From CAZGUX01 sp964529305 (GTDB lineage Bacteria; Acidobacteriota; Terriglobia; Bryobacterales; Bryobacteraceae): a stretch of DNA of 64,000 nucleotides. Every line of letters starts with the position of its first letter. The first letter of the stretch is position 1. The stretch covers positions 1 through 64,000 of the forward strand of contig CAZGUX010000062.1 of the NCBI GenBank assembly GCA_964529305.1. The letters are read 5' to 3'. This document shows, piece after piece, positions 9,035 through 17,750 of the stretch. The position numbers and the translations under genes are program-made. The notes beneath the pieces are model-generated. The model did no database searches, was not told where the DNA came from, and was given only the letters and a program-made list of their open reading frames with translations.

Positions 9035-11005
9035 TCAGAACCAACGCCGGGGCTGTTCAAACGACCACGATCGGCGCAGGACGGGTTTGCCGTTTGAAGT
9101 CACCTGGACGGACGCTTCCACCTGGAGCGTGCCGGCGGTTCCCCGGTAGCGCACCTCCCCTCGCGATTCGATCGCGCCGCCATCATCGTAGGCGAGCGAC
9201 AAAGTGCAGTCGCTTTCGTAGACTGCACTCTCGGGATGATCCCGATGGACGCTCGCCCTGGTGTTGTGGCGTACCTCGACGCGCGAGTCCAGTCCCCGGA
9301 ACGAATCCACCGTGTTCAACTCCGCGACGGCTTGGCCGGAGTCGTCCTCCGACACGCGCAAGGACCTGTTGGGCGGCACTCCCGGCGGAGGCGGCGGAAG
9401 CATCTTCAGCGAGACGGGAGATGCCTGCGAGGAGGACTCCGGCACGACCGGCAATTCCACCCAGGACTCTTCTCCAGCTCCGGAGATGACGTGATTCGTC
9501 CCACGCTCGGGCGTGGGCAGGAGTGTGGGAAACTCGGCGCTCGTGACGGCGACCCGCAGCCTGTGGTCGCGCTCGAAAAGGTAGGAGGTCGCCTTCAACT
9601 CCACGTCGAGCCGGTAGACGCGGCCGGGCTCCAACGGTTCGGCGCGCGTATGCGCGTCCCGGTGCGTCGCATTCAGGTAACCGCGGGTGATCAAGGCAAC
9701 TGAGCCATCCGGAGCAACGTCGCACAACTTCACGATGACGGCCATCACGCTGGCCGTGGAGGAGAACTGGATGCGGGCACGGGGGATGCCGGTGATTTCC
9801 AGAGGCTCGTCGAAGGGCTGGCTCGTGTAGAGGGCGGACTTGCGCTCGTCCGGGCGCTGGTCGAGGGGCATGCCGACGCCGCCGTAGATGCCACCCGACA
9901 GCCGCGAGCAAACACCTGCCGTCGGGTCGTACTCGTAGGCCTGCTCCCTTCGTTCGCCCGGTTCCGATGGGTCGAGTTGTCCATCCTTGTGGAAGTACCA
10001 ACGGCGCCCTTCGTCGCGCGCCGGCCAGGAAGGCTCCTGACGCCACTCGCCGTTCAGTTCCAAGGGGTAATCCGACGGCTCCTGATAGCGCTGCCGATAG
10101 TAGGTGAAGCGCGGTTCGTCGAGGATGCCGTTCGGCTCGCCCTTCAGCCAGTAGTCGAACCAGCGAAGAAAGACTTCGTAGTCGACACGTGGTCCGGGAA
10201 CGCCGCCGTCGGGGCGCGCGTGCTGCCACGGCCCGACGAGGAGTTTCACCGGGCCGGCGATGTTTTCGGCCAGGCGAAACGCGTCGCTGGGGTAGCGGTC
10301 CCACCAGCCATGCACCGCGAACACCGGGATCTGGATTCGCGAGTAGTCCTTCTCCGGCGAAACCATCTGCCAGTAGTCGCCCTCGAGGGGGTGGTCCAGC
10401 CAGTCGAGCCCCCAGGCGGGCCCGTTCTTCAGGCGGTGCATCCAGGCTTCGCGCCAGCGGCCTTCCGGATCGCGGCATCCGGGAGGCGCGCCGAGGAACG
10501 CCAGCATGAGCGTGACATAGTTGGCGTGGTAGCCGAACATCAGCGGCAGGCCTCCCTCGTGCACACAGTAATACCAGCTCACGCTGGCGTGCATCGGCAC
10601 GATGGTTTTCAGATGAGGCGGCTGTTGCGCGGCCGTCAGGACGCTGGTGAAATAGCCGTAAGAGATGCCGGTCATGCCGACGTTGCCGTCGCACCAATCC
10701 TGGGCGGCGATCCACTCCACCAGTTCATAGCCGTCACGCTGCTCGCGGGGCGAGAACATGACCTCGGCGATGCCTTCGGAATCGTTGGTGCCGCGCACGT
10801 CGGCGCAGACGAAGGCGTATCCGCGCCCGGTGAAGCGCTCCGCCAGGCCCGAGGCGCTGCCGGCCCGGAGGATCCGGTCGTCCTTGCGATAGGGACCGGA
10901 GTACAGAACCGTGGGGAAAGCAATGCCTTCGTCAGGGAGGTAGACGTCGGCGGCGAGGCGCACTCCGTCGTCCATGGGGGCTAGCTGGTTTCGAAGGATT
11001 CGCAT
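9035..11005 (-). CDS. CocE/NonD (X-Pro dipeptidyl-peptidase S15) family hydrolase
   Basis: 656 residues. The N-terminal alpha/beta-hydrolase domain shows the S15 nucleophile elbow GISYGY (about residue 118), the acid motif GWWD (about 245) and the GPWQHA segment with the likely catalytic His (about 272). These are the triad positions known from CocE and PepX. A beta-sandwich PepX C-terminal domain follows (about 330-545). The last ~100 residues are an additional region not usual for short CocE proteins. There is no signal peptide, so a cytoplasmic alpha-amino-acid ester hydrolase or acyl peptidase is likely; the substrate is unknown. It is transcribed away from the NHL gene. Confidence 0.85.
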   Translation of the reverse strand: MRILRNQLAPMDDGVRLAADVYLPDEGIAFPTVLYSGPYRKDDRILRAGSASGLAERFTGRGYAFVCADVRGTNDSEGIAEVMFSPREQRDGYELVEWIAAQDWCDGNVGMTGISYGYFTSVLTAAQQPPHLKTIVPMHASVSWYYCVHEGGLPLMFGYHANYVTLMLAFLGAPPGCRDPEGRWREAWMHRLKNGPAWGLDWLDHPLEGDYWQMVSPEKDYSRIQIPVFAVHGWWDRYPSDAFRLAENIAGPVKLLVGPWQHARPDGGVPGPRVDYEVFLRWFDYWLKGEPNGILDEPRFTYYRQRYQEPSDYPLELNGEWRQEPSWPARDEGRRWYFHKDGQLDPSEPGERREQAYEYDPTAGVCSRLSGGIYGGVGMPLDQRPDERKSALYTSQPFDEPLEITGIPRARIQFSSTASVMAVIVKLCDVAPDGSVALITRGYLNATHRDAHTRAEPLEPGRVYRLDVELKATSYLFERDHRLRVAVTSAEFPTLLPTPERGTNHVISGAGEESWVELPVVPESSSQASPVSLKMLPPPPPGVPPNRSLRVSEDDSGQAVAELNTVDSFRGLDSRVEVRHNTRASVHRDHPESAVYESDCTLSLAYDDGGAIESRGEVRYRGTAGTLQVEASVQVTSNGKPVLRRSWSFEQPRRWF

Positions 11006-11085
11006 GGCGGTTTCGGGCTTTGTACATTGTCTGTCAGGAGAGGGGCGCGATGTTGTGCCTCAGACCGCGCCGGGCGCCACGTTGG

Positions 11086-11091
11086 TATAGT
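11086..11091 (+). promoter_or_regulatory. Extended -10 hexamer immediately before NHL gene (leaderless-type)
   Basis: TATAGT preceded by TGG (an extended -10 TGn motif) ends 7 nt before the ATG at 11099. Transcription starting 6-7 nt downstream of the hexamer would begin at or next to the start codon, implying a leaderless mRNA. No Shine-Dalgarno sequence is evident. Confidence 0.45.
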
Positions 11092-11098
11092 GACCAGG

Positions 11099-12046
11099 AT
11101 GCCGAGGCTTGCGTGGCTTCTCCTGGTCTGGCCGCCGCTGGCGGCACAAAGCGCAACGGACCCGGCCGCCGAGGCCGCGGCTCTTCGGGCACTTGCAGAA
11201 CGCACGCCTCGTTTCGATCTGAATCTCACAATCTTCCGGATCACGCCGCCGCGCGCGGGTTGGGACGTCGGCATGGTGTCGTCGGTGGCGGTGGATGCGA
11301 GGGGCACAATCTATTTTCTGCAGCGGGGAGATCAGGCCGACCCGGTGATCGCGGTCAGCTCCGAGGGCCGCGTGCTACGGTCCTGGGGGCGAGGACTGTA
11401 CCGGATGCCTCACAGCCTGCGAGTCGATCCGGAAGGGAACCTCTGGACGACCGACGCGGCCTCGTCGAGGGTGATCAAGTTCACGCCCGACGGAAAGAAG
11501 TTACTCGAAATCGCCGCCGGGGGCCAACCCGATCCGTGCCGGAACAACTTCTGCGGGACGACCGACGTGGCGTTCGGGCCGAACGGCCGCATCTTCGTAG
11601 CCGACGGCTACGCGAACGCGCGCATCCTGGAATATGACGCGAGCGGCAAGCTGGTCCGGCAGTGGGGAAAAGCGGGTACCGGGCCGGGAGAGTTTCATCT
11701 GCCGCACTCGATCGCCATTGATCCGGGCGGCGTGGTCTACGTCGCCGACCGGGAGAACGGACGGATCCAGCGCTTCGACCTCGACGGGCGATACCTGGGC
11801 GAGTGGCGGGATTTCGGGAAGACCTTCGGCCTCGAGGTCCACGGCGGTGCGTTGTGGATCGGGACACAGCCGCGGAACCAGCCGAACGGCTCGCCGGGTT
11901 GGGTGCTCAAGATCGACCGGAAGACCGGGAAACTCCTGGGCCAGATCGAAGCCGTGGCCAACCACTTCGTCGCCGTGACGGAGGGCGGGGAAGTGATCAG
12001 TGTGCCAGGCCGGAGCGGCATTCAGTGGTTTCGGGTGGGCCGATAA
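11099..12046 (+). CDS. Secreted NHL-repeat beta-propeller protein
   Basis: 315 residues. The ATG at 11099 opens a signal peptide (MPRLAWLLLVWPPLAAQ); an ATG at 11027 is rejected because it adds a non-signal Arg/Cys-rich prefix and overlaps the promoter. NHL-type blades follow (HSLRVDPEGNLWTTDAASSR, PNGRIFVADGYANARILEYD, HSIAIDPGGVVYVADRENGR), about five to six in all, resembling the propeller of peptidylglycine alpha-amidating lyase and related secreted enzymes. No unique catalytic set could be assigned, so it is annotated as a propeller. Its TAA overlaps the next ATG by one base (TAATG), indicating coupling to 12046-12639. Confidence 0.8.
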   Translation: MPRLAWLLLVWPPLAAQSATDPAAEAAALRALAERTPRFDLNLTIFRITPPRAGWDVGMVSSVAVDARGTIYFLQRGDQADPVIAVSSEGRVLRSWGRGLYRMPHSLRVDPEGNLWTTDAASSRVIKFTPDGKKLLEIAAGGQPDPCRNNFCGTTDVAFGPNGRIFVADGYANARILEYDASGKLVRQWGKAGTGPGEFHLPHSIAIDPGGVVYVADRENGRIQRFDLDGRYLGEWRDFGKTFGLEVHGGALWIGTQPRNQPNGSPGWVLKIDRKTGKLLGQIEAVANHFVAVTEGGEVISVPGRSGIQWFRVGR

Positions 12047-12639
12047 TGAAAAACAAAGGGGGCGGTACCGTGGTCCGGCACATTCGCCAGCGCTTGTACG
12101 CGATTCTTCCGGAGGGTGTGAGAGACCTGGTTGGTGGCCTCTTGAAAGCGGCCGCGACGCCGGCGGATCTCAGCGAGGCGATGGGCACGGCGTTCGGCGG
12201 GCTCTTCCGGAGAACGGCGAACGAGACGCGACGCGAGGTCCCCGGGGAGCGCAAGCCGTTCCGGCGGCCTCCGGAAGAGAATCGCGGGGCCGCGGAACCC
12301 GAAGGCCGATCCGGGCGGGCAGACGCTCTCCGGAGCTTCCAGGGGTTCGTCGGCCGGTTGAGGAATCGCGATGCCGCCGCCATCCGCCGGGCGCGGCAGG
12401 TGACGGCGACGATCACCGGCGCCTTTGGCCCGGTCGAAGCCGGTTCCTCACAGCCGGACGCCAGCCCCTCCCGTCGGTTGATCGACGAGGCCGAGCAACT
12501 CGTCACAAAGGACGCCGCTGGCTCGCTGGAAGGCCGTGAGAAGATGCAGTGCGTTCAGGGAATGCTCGCCGTCCTGGCACGCGCCGTCCTGATCCAGAGG
12601 CACATGGACAAGCCGCCGATCAGCAACCGGATCATGTGA
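12046..12639 (+). CDS. Uncharacterised protein translationally coupled to NHL gene
   Basis: 197 residues starting at the ATG of a TAATG stop/start overlap. The N-terminal ~60 residues look folded and helical (VRHIRQRLYAILPEGVRDLV, EAMGTAFGGLFRR). The middle (about 62-95) is charged and Pro/Arg/Glu-rich, probably disordered. The C-terminal third is helical again (RLIDEAEQLVTKDA, MQCVQGMLAVLARAVLIQRH). There is no signal peptide or membrane segment. I do not recognise the family. It is convergent with the oxidoreductase at 12644, with only 4 bp between the stops. Confidence 0.6.
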   Translation: MKNKGGGTVVRHIRQRLYAILPEGVRDLVGGLLKAAATPADLSEAMGTAFGGLFRRTANETRREVPGERKPFRRPPEENRGAAEPEGRSGRADALRSFQGFVGRLRNRDAAAIRRARQVTATITGAFGPVEAGSSQPDASPSRRLIDEAEQLVTKDAAGSLEGREKMQCVQGMLAVLARAVLIQRHMDKPPISNRIM

Positions 12640-12643
12640 GGGT

Positions 12644-13921
12644 TCAGACCTTCGGGGGCTCCCACGGCTTGCGGTAGGGCTTGGTCAAATAAGCGTTCGC
12701 CTGCCGGTCGCCGCCGAAGTCCTCGTTCCTGATGTCGAAGCGGATGTCGCGCTTGAGGTGGTGCGAGATGTTGCCCAGGTGAGTCAAGGTCGTGCTCAGC
12801 CGCCCGATTTCGATGTCGGCGTTCGGACGCTTCCGGCTTTTCAGGCACTCGAGGAAATTCGCTTCGTGCGTCATCGGCGACGCCTTCACGTCCATGTCGA
12901 TGCCGCCGTCCGGCCGGTGGACTTTCCAACCGTGGCTGTCGACGATGAGGGTTCCCTCGGTGCCGTAAAAGCCCGTGCCCGCCGCCATCCCTTCCTCGGG
13001 ATGATGCCCGCCGAAGCTGCGCAGTTCCCAGCTCAGCAGGAAGTCGCCGTAGTCGTAGGAGACGGTTTGAGTGTCGGGCACTTCCTTGGCGTCCTTCAGC
13101 CAATAGATGCCGGCCTGGCTGGAAATTCGGGACGGCAGCCATCCGCCCTTGGGCCGCAGGTGCTGGATGCCCCACAGCGCGACGTCCAGCATGTGGACGC
13201 CCTGGTTGCCCAGTTCGGTGTTGCCGTAATCCCAGAAGAAGCGCCAGTTGTAATGGAAGCGGTTCTCGTTGAACACGCGTTTGGGGGCGGGGCCGAGCCA
13301 CATATCGTAGTCGGCGCCGGGAGGCGGCGTGCCGTCGGGCGGGTTTCCGATCGATTTCCGCACCTGGCACATCCAGGCTTTGATCAGGCAGACCGTACCG
13401 AGTTTGCCGGAGCCGACGTATTCGGCGGCGGTGCGAAAGTGTTCGCCGCTACGGCGCATGGTGCCGATCTGCACGACGCGTTCGTGTTTGCGGGCGGCGT
13501 CGCGGATGAGTTGTCCTTCCCGAATGGTCTGCGAGACCGGCTTTTCCAGGTAGACGTCCTTGCCGGCCTGAATCGCCGCCAAAGCCATATAGGTGTGCCA
13601 GTGATCGGGAGTGGCGATGATGACGGCGTCAATGGCCTTGTCGTCGAGGACGCGGCGGAAGTCCTTCACGTATTCGGGCGCCTTGCCCTGCTCCTTGGCC
13701 AGGATGGGGTTGACCTTGGCGTTGATGGCGTCGTCGATATCGCAGAGGGTCTTGATCTCGGCCCCGGCGCGGATCATTCTCTGCGCGACGCCCCGGCCCT
13801 GGTTACGGGCGCCGATCAGGGCGACGGCCGGTTTCTCATTGGCGCCTCGGGCGGCGGGATTCAAATTCAGAAAGGCGCCGGCCCCGAGGGCGGCGAAGCT
13901 TCGGCGGTCGATCGTGCTCAT
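12644..13921 (-). CDS. Tat-exported Gfo/Idh/MocA family oxidoreductase (GH109-like)
   Basis: 425 residues. The ATG at 13921 has GGGAGAA upstream and opens a Tat-type leader (STIDRRSFAALGAGAFL); an ATG 75 bp upstream would add an unrelated prefix. The NAD-binding N-terminal domain reads VALIGARNQGRG, and the family hallmark EKP occurs in YLEKPVSQTIREG (about residue 125). A C-terminal alpha/beta domain includes the substrate-side segments WHTYMAL and GVHMLDVALWGIQHL. Tat-tagged members include glycosidases of family GH109 and sugar dehydrogenases. Periplasmic action on a carbohydrate is likely, but the exact substrate cannot be read. Confidence 0.85.
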   Translation of the reverse strand: MSTIDRRSFAALGAGAFLNLNPAARGANEKPAVALIGARNQGRGVAQRMIRAGAEIKTLCDIDDAINAKVNPILAKEQGKAPEYVKDFRRVLDDKAIDAVIIATPDHWHTYMALAAIQAGKDVYLEKPVSQTIREGQLIRDAARKHERVVQIGTMRRSGEHFRTAAEYVGSGKLGTVCLIKAWMCQVRKSIGNPPDGTPPPGADYDMWLGPAPKRVFNENRFHYNWRFFWDYGNTELGNQGVHMLDVALWGIQHLRPKGGWLPSRISSQAGIYWLKDAKEVPDTQTVSYDYGDFLLSWELRSFGGHHPEEGMAAGTGFYGTEGTLIVDSHGWKVHRPDGGIDMDVKASPMTHEANFLECLKSRKRPNADIEIGRLSTTLTHLGNISHHLKRDIRFDIRNEDFGGDRQANAYLTKPYRKPWEPPKV

Positions 13922-14019
13922 CGGCGGTTCTCCCGATTCGTGGTTGGATCTCTTTATCTGTTGTAAACCAGATCGCCTGTTCCCTGCACGCGACACCTGT
14001 GGAGTCAGGAACCATCCGG

Positions 14020-14025
14020 TAGAAT
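14020..14025 (+). promoter_or_regulatory. -10-like hexamer TAGAAT directly before hicA
   Basis: TAGAAT (5 of 6 consensus positions) lies 9 nt before the GTG start of hicA, a spacing compatible with leaderless transcription. No good -35 was found, so the site is tentative. Confidence 0.35.
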
Positions 14026-14034
14026 GACACCAGA

Positions 14035-14226
14035 GTGAAGGTTCGGGACCTGATCCGCCTGCTGGAGACCAACCACTGGCGACTGGTCCGTCAGAGAGGC
14101 AGTCATCGCGCTTTCAAGCACCCTAGCAAGAGTATGGTGGTAACAGTGCCTGGTCATTGGAACGACGACCTTCCGCTCGGTACGCTCAAGTCTGTATTGA
14201 AGAAGGCGGAGATCAAAATAGAATGA
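14035..14226 (+). CDS. hicA: HicA-type toxin (mRNA interferase)
   Basis: 63 residues, GTG start. The sequence has the compact HicA double-stranded-RNA-binding-like fold: VRDLIRLLETNHWRLVRQRG, followed by the catalytic-His region GSHRAFKHP and the VPGH-x-x-D-(D/L)-x-x-GT-L-x-x-(I/V)-L-K-x-A motif. This family cleaves mRNA in translation-independent fashion and is neutralised by HicB. Its stop overlaps the hicB start as ATGA, the normal toxin-first hicAB order. Length matches the family (about 60 residues). The pair is probably autoregulated by HicB, as known for the family. Confidence 0.9.
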   Translation: MKVRDLIRLLETNHWRLVRQRGSHRAFKHPSKSMVVTVPGHWNDDLPLGTLKSVLKKAEIKIE

Positions 14227-14444
14227 AGCGCTACGCGATCGTGTTCGAAAGAGCAGACAAGAATTGGGGCGCCTATGTCCCCGACCTGCCTGGCTGCATC
14301 AGCACCGGGACCACGCTTGAAGAGACCAAGAGAAACATCCGGGAGGCCATTGAACTCCATTTGGAGGCGATGCGCGACGTGGGCGAGGCGATCCCCGAGC
14401 CGTCCACCGAAGTGGATTCCATGGAAATCGAGACGGTCACTTGA
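14223..14444 (+). CDS. hicB: HicB-type antitoxin
   Basis: 73 residues from the ATG overlapping the hicA stop. The N-terminal partially degraded RNase-H-like domain is clear (KRYAIVFERADKNWGAYVPD, LPGCISTGTTLEETKRNIRE, AIELHLEAM), which is the standard HicB signature (Y-x-x-x-x-E-x-x-x-x-x-x-x-x-x-(F/V)-P-D-L-P-G-C). The C-terminal ~20 residues are short and acidic, with no room for a separate ribbon-helix-helix or HTH DNA-binding domain. Autoregulation by DNA binding is therefore less certain than for longer HicB proteins. Confidence 0.9.
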   Translation: MKRYAIVFERADKNWGAYVPDLPGCISTGTTLEETKRNIREAIELHLEAMRDVGEAIPEPSTEVDSMEIETVT

Positions 14445-14476
14445 ATCCGGCGCAAGTACGAAGGTCCATGGTGCAC

Positions 14477-17113
14477 TCATTCATGCCGTAGCGCTTCCAT
14501 GGGAGCGATCCGCGCGGCGCGGAGCGCGGGGAGGAGGCTCGCCAGAACGGCAGTCGTGACCAGAATCCCGATGGCCGACGCGAACGCGACCTGATCGATT
14601 GCCGACGAAGTGCCGGCAAACTGCTGTGTCAGACGGCATCCGGCGATCGCGAGCGGAATTCCCAGCGCAACTCCCAGAGCAGTAATCGAGAGAGTGTCAC
14701 GCACGATCAACCAGACCACACGCGGCTTGGATGAGCCCAAGGCCAGACGGATTCCGAGTTCGTGGGTGCGCCGCGCGGCGCTGTACGAGATGACGCCGAA
14801 GATCCCGATCGCCGCCAACAGCAGAGCAAGGACTCCAAAGAAGGAGATCAGGTTCACCAAGAGCCGGGTATTGCGGAATAGCTCGCGGTCCATGAACTGT
14901 TGGATGGTCTGAATGTCGTACAGGGGAAGCGAACGATTCAGATCCGCAACGGTCCGGCGAAGTGCCGGCGTCAAGGCAGCGGGATCGCCGTTGGCGCGAA
15001 GAAGGATCCGCAACGGTCCGCCCCAGCCCAAATCGGGGCGATACAGGATGGTGATGGAACCGTCTGTGGGACTACGTCCCGTGGAGGGCCGGTCGTGTTC
15101 GTGGCGCGGAGCAACGACGTCGCGCGACACGCCAACGACCTCGAGGAATGGACCGTTCCTGAACATCTGCAGGCGGCGACCCATAATCGATGTCGAGCCG
15201 AAACAAGCACGCGCGGCGCTCTCGTTAAGTACGCAAACAAGTCTCCTGGACTCATCGCGCCAGTCGAAATCACGTCCCTCCGCCAGCGGAATTCCCATGG
15301 TCTCAAAGAAGCCGGGTGTTGCCACGTTGACATTGAGCATTGAACGCGTTCCCGACTCCGGAACCTGGAACTCGTACGAGTTCCAACCCTTCGGAAAGGG
15401 CTGGCTCGCAATACTGACCGCCCGGACCCCCGGGAGCGCCCCGGCGGCCTCCACCATTCGCCGCACAAGCACCGCGGTCTGCGGAGTCCGGTAGGTCTTG
15501 CTGTCGAGTTCAAAGGAAGCCAGCAGGATGCCTTGTGAAAAGATCCGCCGGTCCAACGATTCGAGGGATCGCAAACTTCGGGTGACGAAGGCCGCTACAC
15601 CCAACAGGGCGAGCGACAGCGCCACCTGCCCGATCAGGTTCCACTGTCGTAGCGGAAACCAGCGTCCCCGGCCGGCTGTTGCGGTATTCTCCTCCTTCAG
15701 CGCGGCACCCAGGTCGAGCCTTGATGTTTTCAAAGCGGGCAGCAACCCGAACGCGATCGTGGCCGCCAGCGAGATCGCGGCTGTGAAGGCGGCGACGCGC
15801 CCATCGGGGTCGAGTTGAAGTTGCAGAAAGGGTTGACCGTCATTGACGCTACTCACGAGCAGGCGAAAGCTGGCCACCAGAAATGCCAAGCCCAAGAAAC
15901 CGCCGGTCACGCCGAGCAGCACGCTCTCGGTCAAAAGTTGGCGAAGTAAACGTACCCGACCTGCTCCCAGAGACATCCGTAGGGCGATTTCCCGCCCCCG
16001 CGCCGTGGAACGGGCCAGCAGCAGGTTGGCGATGTTCGCGCACGCAATGAGGAGGACCACAGCCGAAAACGCCATCAGCAGGAGGAGTTGTGGTCCGATG
16101 AGCTTCTCCATCTGACGCCTGCCCCGAGATCCGTCCAGGACCCGGAGGACGGCCTTCTGGCTGCTGATGTTCGCGTGCATCCAGTCCTGGAGGATGGCGT
16201 CGAGGGGAGTTTCGAGCGACTGGGTTGCGCGGCCCCCCTCGCGGCGACCGACAGGCCGGAGCCAGGTCCACTCGGCTCCCTTGAACCTCTCCGGTTCGAG
16301 AATCAGCCGTGAAGCCTGGATGGGGATGTACACCTCCGGAAGCGCTCCGGTTCGCACGTAGAAACCCGGCGCGATGACGCCGACCACGGTGAAAGGCTGG
16401 CCGTTGAGCCGGATCGTCCGGCCGACGATCGCCGGATCGCGGCCGAAACGCCGGGACCAGAAACCATAGCTCAGCATCGCCACTGGGGCGCCCTCGCGGT
16501 CGTCTTCCTCGCGAAGGGTTCGCCCGATATAGGCATGAACGCCGAGCACCGAGAAGAAGTTGCCCGTCACTACCTCGAGAAATGCGCGCTCCACCTGACC
16601 GCCGGTTTCGAGAGCACAGAACTGTCCCAGTGTATGGGCCGCCAGTCCTTTGAGGACCCCCTGATGCCTGGCGAGGTGACGGAACTGGTCGTAGTTCCAA
16701 TAGCTGCCACGCCATTCCTTTCCATCCGGCTGGCGCAACTCGAAAACCACCAGTTCCTCGGGATTGTGGACGGGCAGCATTTTCATCATCACCACGTCGA
16801 TGAGACTGAAAATCGCCGTGTTGACCCCGATCCCCAACGCCAGCGACAGGAGCGCCACCGTCGTAAAGCCGGGAGATTTGGCGAGCATGCGGACGCCGTA
16901 ACGGACGTCCTGCCAAAAGGTTTCGAGCCAGTGCCATCGAGAGGTCTCGCGGCACTCTTCCTTCACCCGCTCGATGCCGCCGAACTTCTTCAGCGCTTCG
17001 CGGCGCGCCTGCTCCGGCGTCATGCCCGCGCGGAGGTTCTGCTCCGTCTGCATTTCGAGGTGAAAGCGCAGTTCCTCATTCATGCCGCGCTCGCCTTCGT
17101 TTCCACGCCACAT
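14477..17113 (-). CDS. ADOP-family ABC transporter permease (MacB/FtsX-like)
   Basis: 878 residues. The N-terminal ~85-residue soluble segment is typical of acidobacterial duplicated orphan permeases (LRFHLEMQTEQNLRAGMTPE, QARREALKKFGG). A first transmembrane helix follows (about 100-122), then a MacB-PCD periplasmic domain and two FtsX cassettes of three helices each (about 370-480 and 760-870). The second cassette contains the LLAAIGIFGVISY and RRTHELGIRLALG signatures. No ATPase is encoded nearby, as is usual for orphan ADOP proteins. The start lies 6 bp after the PadR stop, so the two form one transcription unit. The transported substrate is unknown. Confidence 0.9.
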   Translation of the reverse strand: MWRGNEGERGMNEELRFHLEMQTEQNLRAGMTPEQARREALKKFGGIERVKEECRETSRWHWLETFWQDVRYGVRMLAKSPGFTTVALLSLALGIGVNTAIFSLIDVVMMKMLPVHNPEELVVFELRQPDGKEWRGSYWNYDQFRHLARHQGVLKGLAAHTLGQFCALETGGQVERAFLEVVTGNFFSVLGVHAYIGRTLREEDDREGAPVAMLSYGFWSRRFGRDPAIVGRTIRLNGQPFTVVGVIAPGFYVRTGALPEVYIPIQASRLILEPERFKGAEWTWLRPVGRREGGRATQSLETPLDAILQDWMHANISSQKAVLRVLDGSRGRRQMEKLIGPQLLLLMAFSAVVLLIACANIANLLLARSTARGREIALRMSLGAGRVRLLRQLLTESVLLGVTGGFLGLAFLVASFRLLVSSVNDGQPFLQLQLDPDGRVAAFTAAISLAATIAFGLLPALKTSRLDLGAALKEENTATAGRGRWFPLRQWNLIGQVALSLALLGVAAFVTRSLRSLESLDRRIFSQGILLASFELDSKTYRTPQTAVLVRRMVEAAGALPGVRAVSIASQPFPKGWNSYEFQVPESGTRSMLNVNVATPGFFETMGIPLAEGRDFDWRDESRRLVCVLNESAARACFGSTSIMGRRLQMFRNGPFLEVVGVSRDVVAPRHEHDRPSTGRSPTDGSITILYRPDLGWGGPLRILLRANGDPAALTPALRRTVADLNRSLPLYDIQTIQQFMDRELFRNTRLLVNLISFFGVLALLLAAIGIFGVISYSAARRTHELGIRLALGSSKPRVVWLIVRDTLSITALGVALGIPLAIAGCRLTQQFAGTSSAIDQVAFASAIGILVTTAVLASLLPALRAARIAPMEALRHE

Positions 17114-17119
17114 GGGAAG

Positions 17120-17452
17120 CTACTCCATCGCCAGCACCCGGCCGACTGCCGCAGCCAGGCGCGCCCAGTTTTCAGTTTCTACCTCGAGTTGCTTTCTGCC
17201 GGCTTTGGTCAGCGAGTAGAATTTGGCTTTGCGATTGTTTTCGGAGACGCCCCATTCCGAGCGGATCCAGCCGCGCTCTTCCAGACGATAGAGCGCGGGA
17301 TATAACGATCCCTGGTCGACGCGAAGCACGTCCTGAGAAATCTGTTCGATGCGCTGGGAGATGCCGAAGCCGTGGTATGGCCCCGGCGCCAGCGTGCGCA
17401 GAATCAGCATGTCCAGCGTTCCCTGGAGCAGGTCGGGTCTCTTGGGCGGCAC
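17120..17452 (-). CDS. PadR family transcriptional regulator
   Basis: 110 residues, almost entirely a PadR winged-helix domain: LLQGTLDMLILRTL, GISQRIEQISQDVL, then the highly conserved QGSLYPALYRLEERGWIRSE and the basic KAKFYSLTKAGRKQLE wing. PadR proteins are usually repressors that are released by a ligand. In acidobacteria this length class is regularly found directly upstream of ADOP permeases, as here (6-bp gap). It very probably controls its own operon; the effector is unknown. Confidence 0.9.
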   Translation of the reverse strand: MPPKRPDLLQGTLDMLILRTLAPGPYHGFGISQRIEQISQDVLRVDQGSLYPALYRLEERGWIRSEWGVSENNRKAKFYSLTKAGRKQLEVETENWARLAAAVGRVLAME

Positions 17453-17526
17453 TCAGCCTCCTAGACGATCTAGGGAGAGTATGAAGCCGCTTCTGTAGAA
17501 TGTCAAGGAGAGAGTAGTGGGCGCAC

Positions 17527-17554
17527 CTTCTGAGCCGCGACCGTGAGGGAGCGG
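17527..17554. repeat. Dispersed repeat A (CTTCTGAGCCGCGACC core)
   Basis: CTTCTGAGCCGCGACC at 17527-17542 followed by GTGAGGGAGCGG. The same 16-mer occurs exactly at 36599-36614 and 36616-36631, the latter again followed by a GGGAGCGG tail. A degenerate inverted counterpart (CCCTTCCCTCACGGTCGTGG) lies near 17708-17727. It is intergenic, between the PadR gene and the next operon. Confidence 0.6.
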
Positions 17555-17635
17555 TGGCAATGCATGGCAACCGGTGAGGACATAGCCTCCGCTCCCTTGA
17601 AAAACCGCTCTATGCGCCGTGCGATCTTTACGGGA

Positions 17636-17665
17636 AGGGACCCCCTCGCTGACGCTCGGGGCTGC
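17636..17665. repeat. Dispersed repeat C copy 1 (AGGGACCCCCTCGCT...)
   Basis: A 30-bp sequence starting AGGGACCCCCTCGCT and ending ACGCTCGGGGCTGC is repeated at 45272-45301 with one mismatch. Together with repeat A it fills most of the otherwise gene-free interval 17453-17750, where I see no gene. Confidence 0.6.
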
Positions 17666-17750
17666 AGCGCGTTTTTCATCGCCTTTGGTGGGCCGCAGGC
17701 CCATGGGCCCTTCCCTCACGGTCGTGGCGCGGTTCAGAAAGCGCAGCAAA

